Of a stretch of 64,000 nt of DNA, positions 58,723 through 64,000 are shown piece by piece. Source of the stretch: Lycium barbarum. Lineage: Eukaryota; Streptophyta; Magnoliopsida; Solanales; Solanaceae. Location: NCBI RefSeq assembly GCF_019175385.1, contig NC_083339.1, positions 116,545,601-116,609,600 on the forward strand. Direction: 5' to 3'. Position numbers and translations under genes: made by a program. Positions within the stretch are counted from its first letter, which is position 1, and every line of letters begins with the position of its first letter. The notes below the pieces were generated by a model. It did no database searches, was not told where the DNA came from, and was given only the letters and a program-made list of their open reading frames with translations.

Positions 58723-61700
58723 TTATGGTAAGGCCTTTGTAGGCTCTGAAATAAGAGTTTTCTCAGCTTCAAAGTCTTGACCTCCCCACTTGCGCAGGCG
58801 CTCTGCCGACTGCTCAACCTGCATTTCCCGTTTCTAATTACTACACAAGACTAAATAGACCTGTTACATACTTAAGTATTCAACTAGTACTGCTTCATCT
58901 GTAATTTTCAAAGGAAAGAGGAGGAATGGAAAATTCAGCAGTAGTTGGACAACTCCCCTTGTGCAATGACTTTCAAACAAAATCTTTGTAACAAAAATCT
59001 TACGTCGTCTATAGGATAATCATTTTACAGAGGATGGGCAGCTAATTCCAACCAAGAATGAAGTAAAAATTTATCAAGCATGTTTTGTTTTGTAGTTTTA
59101 ATTGGATAAAATCATCAACTGTTTCACTTACCTCTTTATCCCAATCAATTCTATAGAGTACAAATGAGAGTAGCAGTGTCTGCAAAGCAAGTCCTGCTAT
59201 CATTCCTCCCCATAGACCCTGCAAGATAATATCCAACATTGGGATAAATTAAATTTCTGTCATAATTTTCTGGTTGGAAAAAGTCGTGAGATACTAAAAC
59301 AAAGTGTTTCCTATTCGTCACCAGTAGGTTCCTATAAAAAGATGCTTACAAATGCAGAGTCGGTTGAACTTTGATGTACTTAATATATGTAAGTTTCAGA
59401 ATGAGAGGTTATTTACCACGACTCCCAAGTTAGCCACATAACCAAGAGTATATCCTAGAGGAATACCAAAAACATAGTAAGATCCCAAATTGATATAAGC
59501 CACTAAACCTTGCCATCCACCTCCAATAGCAACACCTGCAAAACAATATTTGCCACAACCAGATCACAATAAGGACTACAAAGACGCTTTCAACCATAGA
59601 AACAGTAAAAATGGAATCAAAGCAACACCTGATATTACAGGCTGAACGCTGTTAAGAACCATGGTTATTCCAAGAAGCCAAGCAAGATCAGCAACGGCTC
59701 GTATCAAATCCTTGCTGTTTGTGAAAAGAATGGCTAGATGATTTCTTACTGCCAGTACAAACATCATGCAGAGTATCCCAATGAGGAGTGATTGAAACAC
59801 TGTGACATATACACTATATTTGGTAGCCCTGGGACGCCCTAACCCAAGCTCATTTGAGACACGAACGCTGAGAGAGCGACAATGCATTAAAACAAACCCA
59901 AAAACAAATGGAGTACATTTTTCTACAAGCTGTTAGGACTTAGTTACCTTATGGCAGCATTGATTCCAATGAACAACATTGCTTCCCATCCATCGACATT
60001 CATGCTGAAAGACAAAAATAGAAAAGATTGATACAGGTTTTATAAAGGAGCTCACGAAATTTCATCTCATTGAAAGCTATGCACAAAACCACAAACTTTG
60101 CACAGGACAATTTAGTTATCCAATTCAATCAATTACACAGTTAAGCTTAGGATTCAGTACTCTAAATAAAGTATCTCTTGATAAAAGTTGTAGCTTCAAT
60201 GTCAGTGAACGTTAAGCTTCATTTTAACAGGCTTAAGCATTGCTCAGTTAATCATCCTACCCTAAAACTGTTAACTATACATGAAAAAGAACGAAGATAA
60301 ACAATGTTTTCTTCTCATATGCCTAAGTTTTGTAGGTAGAGTTAATAGATACATGTGCGGTTGAAAGATAGCAAGGTCTGATGAAATAGGCAAATTATTT
60401 GGCGGGACACTGCCATTATAAAAGGAAAGATCAAAAAGAGACAACTCACCAAATAGAGAGGGATCCAACAGCAATAACTGCATCCTTGAGATGTCCCGTG
60501 AGGATAATGATACTCATCATGTACCATATTTCAAGGCATAACATAACAGCCGAGGCAACCGAGAGTCTAACAAATGCCCAAATCTCAGTCAACGCCGACA
60601 AAGACAATCCGGCCCACCCATCCTTACACCAAACAAGCACGTAAACAAATTGAGCTATCGCGTTGGCCCAACCTGTAATATTAAATGCTAAAGCGGCCCC
60701 ATTTGTACCCAAGTGGAATACATATATGAACAACCATAGCAAAAAAGCATGGAGTAAAAGAGCCACAAATCCAATACAGGCCAGCACACCAACTTTACTC
60801 TGGGCTTGCAGAAATTTTGACGTGGGAATAGTAACCGCCAGTGAAAACAACTCGGGGATTGATAACAGGGCAAATTTCCCAGCAAGAACTGCAATATCAT
60901 GTTCTTGGCCTAAAAGCTTAAGTACTGGAGTTGCAAAAATGTAAATTGGCAACAGAAGGAATGTACTGAACAATAGAATAACCATTGACCGCTGTGTGTA
61001 AACACCAAGCATATGTATTTGCCCAGCACCAAATGCCTGTCCACATAGTGTCTCCAAAGCACTCCCCATGCCCAACTACACAAATATTACAACAAAGACA
61101 CAAATAAGAAACTAAAATTACAGAATTTGTACATTAATTAGGGGGGTTACGTTCTATGTCTACCGGGAAAGAATATTTAACTCATCTGGCCCAATTTTTC
61201 CTTAAGCACCTCTTATACACTTTTATACAACGTGTTTACCGCAAGTGTATAATGTGGTACTCCCTCAATTTCAATTGGTTTGTCTTACTTTCCTTTCTAG
61301 CCGTTTTAAGAAAAAAGTCTCTTTCCTGACAACTTTGTAATTTCAACTCTCCAGATTGCATGTTTAAGAGCACAGGATTAAAGAGTATTTTGGTAGATTC
61401 CAACATATCTTTAATTTAAGATTTGAAAAGTCATTTTTCAAGTCAACACCAGAACAAATTGCAACGGGGGGAGTATAACGTATGTATAAGCACCCTTGCG
61501 AAAAAAAGTTGGCTATGGGAATGTAAACTGATAATAAGGCTATGTAGGCGAAATCTATTATGTTGGGTTATATATTTTTGTAAGAATCCCATTATGAAGA
61601 AGCAAGAAAAAACAGAGAATACTACTGACCATGAAGCCGAAAGAGAAAGTGCCAATGACATTTTGAGCAACAGAAACAGCAGAGAGTTCAACAGCACCAA

Positions 61701-61896
61701 GATGACCACAAAAAGCAACCGTAATGGAATAGATCCCGTATTGGCAAAGGATATTGAAAGATATTGGCCCACCAATCTCCCATAATTTCACTGTCTCGAT
61801 CCAGAATATAGTCCACCATTGTTTCAGGCCTTTAGCGGGTCGGTAGTCACCGTCAAGCCCAATAAGCTGCTGCTGGTGGAGCAATGGTGTCTCCAT
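58723..61896 (-). CDS. MATE / DETOXIFICATION transporter (7 exons, 496 aa), DTX35-like
   Basis: MATE proteins export organic compounds (flavonoids, alkaloids, xenobiotics) against H+ or Na+, usually with 12 transmembrane helices at the vacuolar or plasma membrane. Exons on minus: 61896-61630, 61075-60450, 60004-59948, 59867-59629, 59535-59417, 59218-59132, 58818-58723. They sum to 1,491 nt with GT/AG borders and compatible phases. Landmarks: METPLLHQ start; ETVKLWEIGGPISFNIL (helix 1); GMGSALETLCGQAFGAG, the MATE signature; SICMNVDGWEAMLFIG; VRVSNELGLG; VQPVISGVAIGGGWQ; a C-terminal VEQSAERLRKWGGQ tail. From memory it is closest to the DTX33-35 clade, which includes Arabidopsis FFT; the substrate is not deducible. 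Intron 1 (61629-61076) carries a MITE. Confidence 0.95.
61260..61473. mobile_element. Stowaway-like MITE in MATE intron 1, 214 bp
   Basis: The left end is CTCCCTCAATTTCAATTGG; the right end, reverse complemented, is CTCCCCCCGTTGCAATTTG. TA flanks both sides (61258-61259 and 61474-61475). This fits Tc1/mariner-derived Stowaway MITEs. Confidence 0.8.
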
Positions 61897-63263
61897 TTAC
61901 TCCTGTTATTAGATGGAAATTAAACAGTTTTCCGCGTTTTGCTCTGACTTGTAGTACTATTATTGCAGCTCATTTCTAGAAAAGGAAGCAGACAAGCACT
62001 ACAAGTCATAAGGATCGCAAGTGGATACAATCTACTAGTACCGGTACGAAATATAACAAAAGGAGAATACAAAAAGGTTACGATGAATAAGTCAAATGAT
62101 AATAAAAAAGTACTGGGTGGTCAGAAACACGCCACAGGGGAGTAGTATTGAGATGCAACACGCCTTCTTTGCCTTGGTTACGTAAATGTGTTGTGTGGTT
62201 AGTGGTTATTAACCTTTTCTTGGTTTTCGCTCCATAAGGCTTCTTTGGGTATTGTGAGTGACATGATGCCATCCAATCCCCTCCACTTGTTAACGCCAAA
62301 TTAGCCTCAAATCTTATTATTGAATTATATACACGGGACGGAACCAATATTTAACTAAAGGAGGTTCAAATATAACTTATAGTACCTTTTGAAAAAACTT
62401 AACATGTGTAATTTTTCGACGAAATAGTTACAAGTAGCACCTTTTGACCAAGGATAACTTTGCATACAACTTCTATAATAATGTTACTGTAGAAAATATT
62501 TCTCCTTCAGTCCCAATATATGTAATTTTTTTTCTTAATTTAGTAAAAGAATTTCATTTTATATATATATATTTTTAATGAGATGAGTTAACTTTGTGAC
62601 AACTGGACTCCACCTTCTTCGTTGAATTGCTTTTCACCACTCTTACCCTGTTGGCCATTTTTCGGGTCGTGAACCAAAATGACCCAATAAAAGGTCAAGT
62701 AAACCAAACTATTCTAGAAAAAAAATAGGCACAAAAATACTTTTGATGTAGTAAAAGATTTAATCGTAACGGTACGATTAAGTTATTAAACGCAGTATTT
62801 TACTGTACTATAGGACCTATTTGTTTCGGTTAAGCTCTTTTTTTTTTATATATTTTCACACTTTTTTACGTACTTTAGTCATATATTAATCATGCTTTGA
62901 GACTCTGAAACTTAAATATTTTATATAGAACCCTATTTATTTTTGTGCGATTAATAAGATAGGCTCAATACATTAAGGATACACAAAACTTCGGATTGTC
63001 ATTTTAGTGGTTGAAAAGTGTTCGAAGTCCATTTTTATTTGAAGACTTGTAGTCATTAGCTTTACGTTATTTATGTTTTAGGGTTTCATGTTATTTTTAA
63101 ATTAATGCGTAATTTATTTCGAATGTGTCACGATTTTTTTTATTATCAATTTAGGATGTGACACTATAAACAATAATAAAGACTAAGATATTATTTATAA
63201 ATATAAATACATACGCAAAAAATATATAATATTTACTTAAACTGTACAACACTATTGTATATA
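61897..63263. other. MATE 5' region and intergenic DNA, no gene seen
   Basis: The MATE 5' UTR and promoter must lie in the first part, but no TATA box stands out within the nearest 100 bp. A 'CTCCTTCAGTCCCAATATAT' phrase at 62503 looks like one end of a worn Stowaway-type MITE. ORFs here are short and featureless. Confidence 0.4.
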
Positions 63264-64000
63264 CTAGTGGGTCCCACATGTGATATGCCTGAGACTATCC
63301 TTAGGCCTAAGGCTCATACCATCCTCACCACCCTCGCTATCTTCCCCATCCCCCTTTTTCCTCTTAATAAGAGGGCGCTCTAAGTCATGATCATCCCTCG
63401 CCCTTGTGCCCTTCCGCATAACGTGCTTCGTCTTGGGATCTAGTCCCGCTGGCATGCTCAGAATCTCAGGCTGAGTTAGGTCTGGAAACGCGAGCTCTTT
63501 CTCGTCGGGAGTTGCTACCGCAGGCGTCGAAGGATGAACCTGAAAAATATATAAAAATTAGTACCATTTTTTATTTATATTGAATACATTAACGTTTGTT
63601 GAATAATCAAACCTGTGTATCGACGGGTGCCTGAGTAGGCTCCTGATATAGGTCTGTAGGCTCCTGAGATGGGTCTGGTGCAGAAGATGAGGTAGTCTCA
63701 TGGACGAGATGCTGTTCGAGGTCCAAATAAAGGTTAAAAAAAATTAAATAAATATTCACCTTATATTGAATAAAATTATTTTTAAGTAAAAATCTTACCT
63801 GTGGTTCGATAGTCTCATGAGAAGACACATCTGGCTCGGCAGGCCCATGAGTAGGCTCGTGAGTGGGTCGCTCTTGTGGACCCACTGGCGGCGAATCCTA
63901 AAATATGAAAAATTATGAAATAATAAGTAACATATATATTTAAAATAAGTACTTTAAATAACCAAATATGTATTTAAATATTCACCTTATATTGAATAAA
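63264..64000 (-). CDS. 3' end of an unrecognised gene with repeated 99-nt Pro/Glu-rich exons (continues past the window)
   Basis: Three exons are supported by GT/AG borders with an open frame: 63897-63799 (DSPPVGPQERPTHEPTHGPA then EPDVSSHETIEPQ), 63711-63613 (HLVHETTSSSAPDPSQEPTD then LYQEPTQAPVDTQ) and 63539-63264 (VHPSTPAVATPDEKELAFPD ... stop). The first two are each exactly 99 nt, phase 0. The last has a basic patch (RPLIKRKKGDGEDSEGGEDG), possibly a nuclear localisation signal. The tail appears disordered and names no function. The style recalls C-termini of plant mobile domain (MAIN-like) proteins, but that is a guess. The 5' part lies beyond 64000. Confidence 0.6.

Noticed and set aside
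60399..60944. Plus-strand ORFs across the MATE exons
   Set aside because: Antisense to exon 2 of a well-supported transporter.

Overview
This is plant nuclear DNA: AT-rich, with short spliced genes separated by nested transposable elements. The style of the Ty3/Gypsy LTRs, the Helitron family with the GCGCGAAGCGC hairpin, the SINE and the MATE/fibrillarin genes suggest a eudicot, most likely Solanaceae. That placement is inference; no search was run.

Genes. Four loci look like host genes. (1) A fibrillarin gene on + (31567-34903), seven exons and 314 aa, carries a box C/D snoRNA (U60-like) in intron 5. Its promoter has site II and telo-box motifs plus a TATA box, the usual signature of ribosome-biogenesis genes. 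(2) An intronless gene on - (37195-38472) encodes a DWNN / CCHC zinc-knuckle / RING protein of the RBBP6-Mpe1-PQT3 type, 425 aa. (3) A MATE/DETOXIFICATION transporter on - (58723-61896), seven exons and 496 aa, has a Stowaway-like MITE in intron 1. (4) The 3' end of an unrecognised proline/glutamate-rich gene on - (63264 to the right edge) is built from equal 99-nt exons.

Region by region. 1-12 kb is retroelement territory: a LINE relic, a tandem repeat split by a MITE, two LTR fragments, then a Gypsy element with a 3.16-kb 5' LTR. Its single-frame gag-pol has two TAG codons, has lost the RNase H core and is cut off before the 3' LTR. 12.2-19.2 kb looks like a Mutator-like (MULE) element with a three-exon MURA-type transposase on -, a second converging ORF of unknown function on +, and a different tandem array on each flank. 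20.1-24.3 kb is a solo Gypsy LTR with a second solo LTR inserted in it. 27-31.4 kb holds two TIR elements flanked by three copies of one 8-bp target, then foldback elements that run up to the fibrillarin promoter. 39-57.5 kb holds a long-TIR element, a MITE, and a nest of five Helitrons in both orientations, one of which contains a Copia element with both LTRs. 56.6-57.5 kb is a hAT-like MITE with a smaller MITE inside it.

About 460 bp covering the last codons and 3' flank of the DWNN gene recurs 21 kb away beside the 3' end of the MATE gene. The least explained items are the second ORF of the MULE, its stem-loop arrays, and the fully bracketed Helitron nest.
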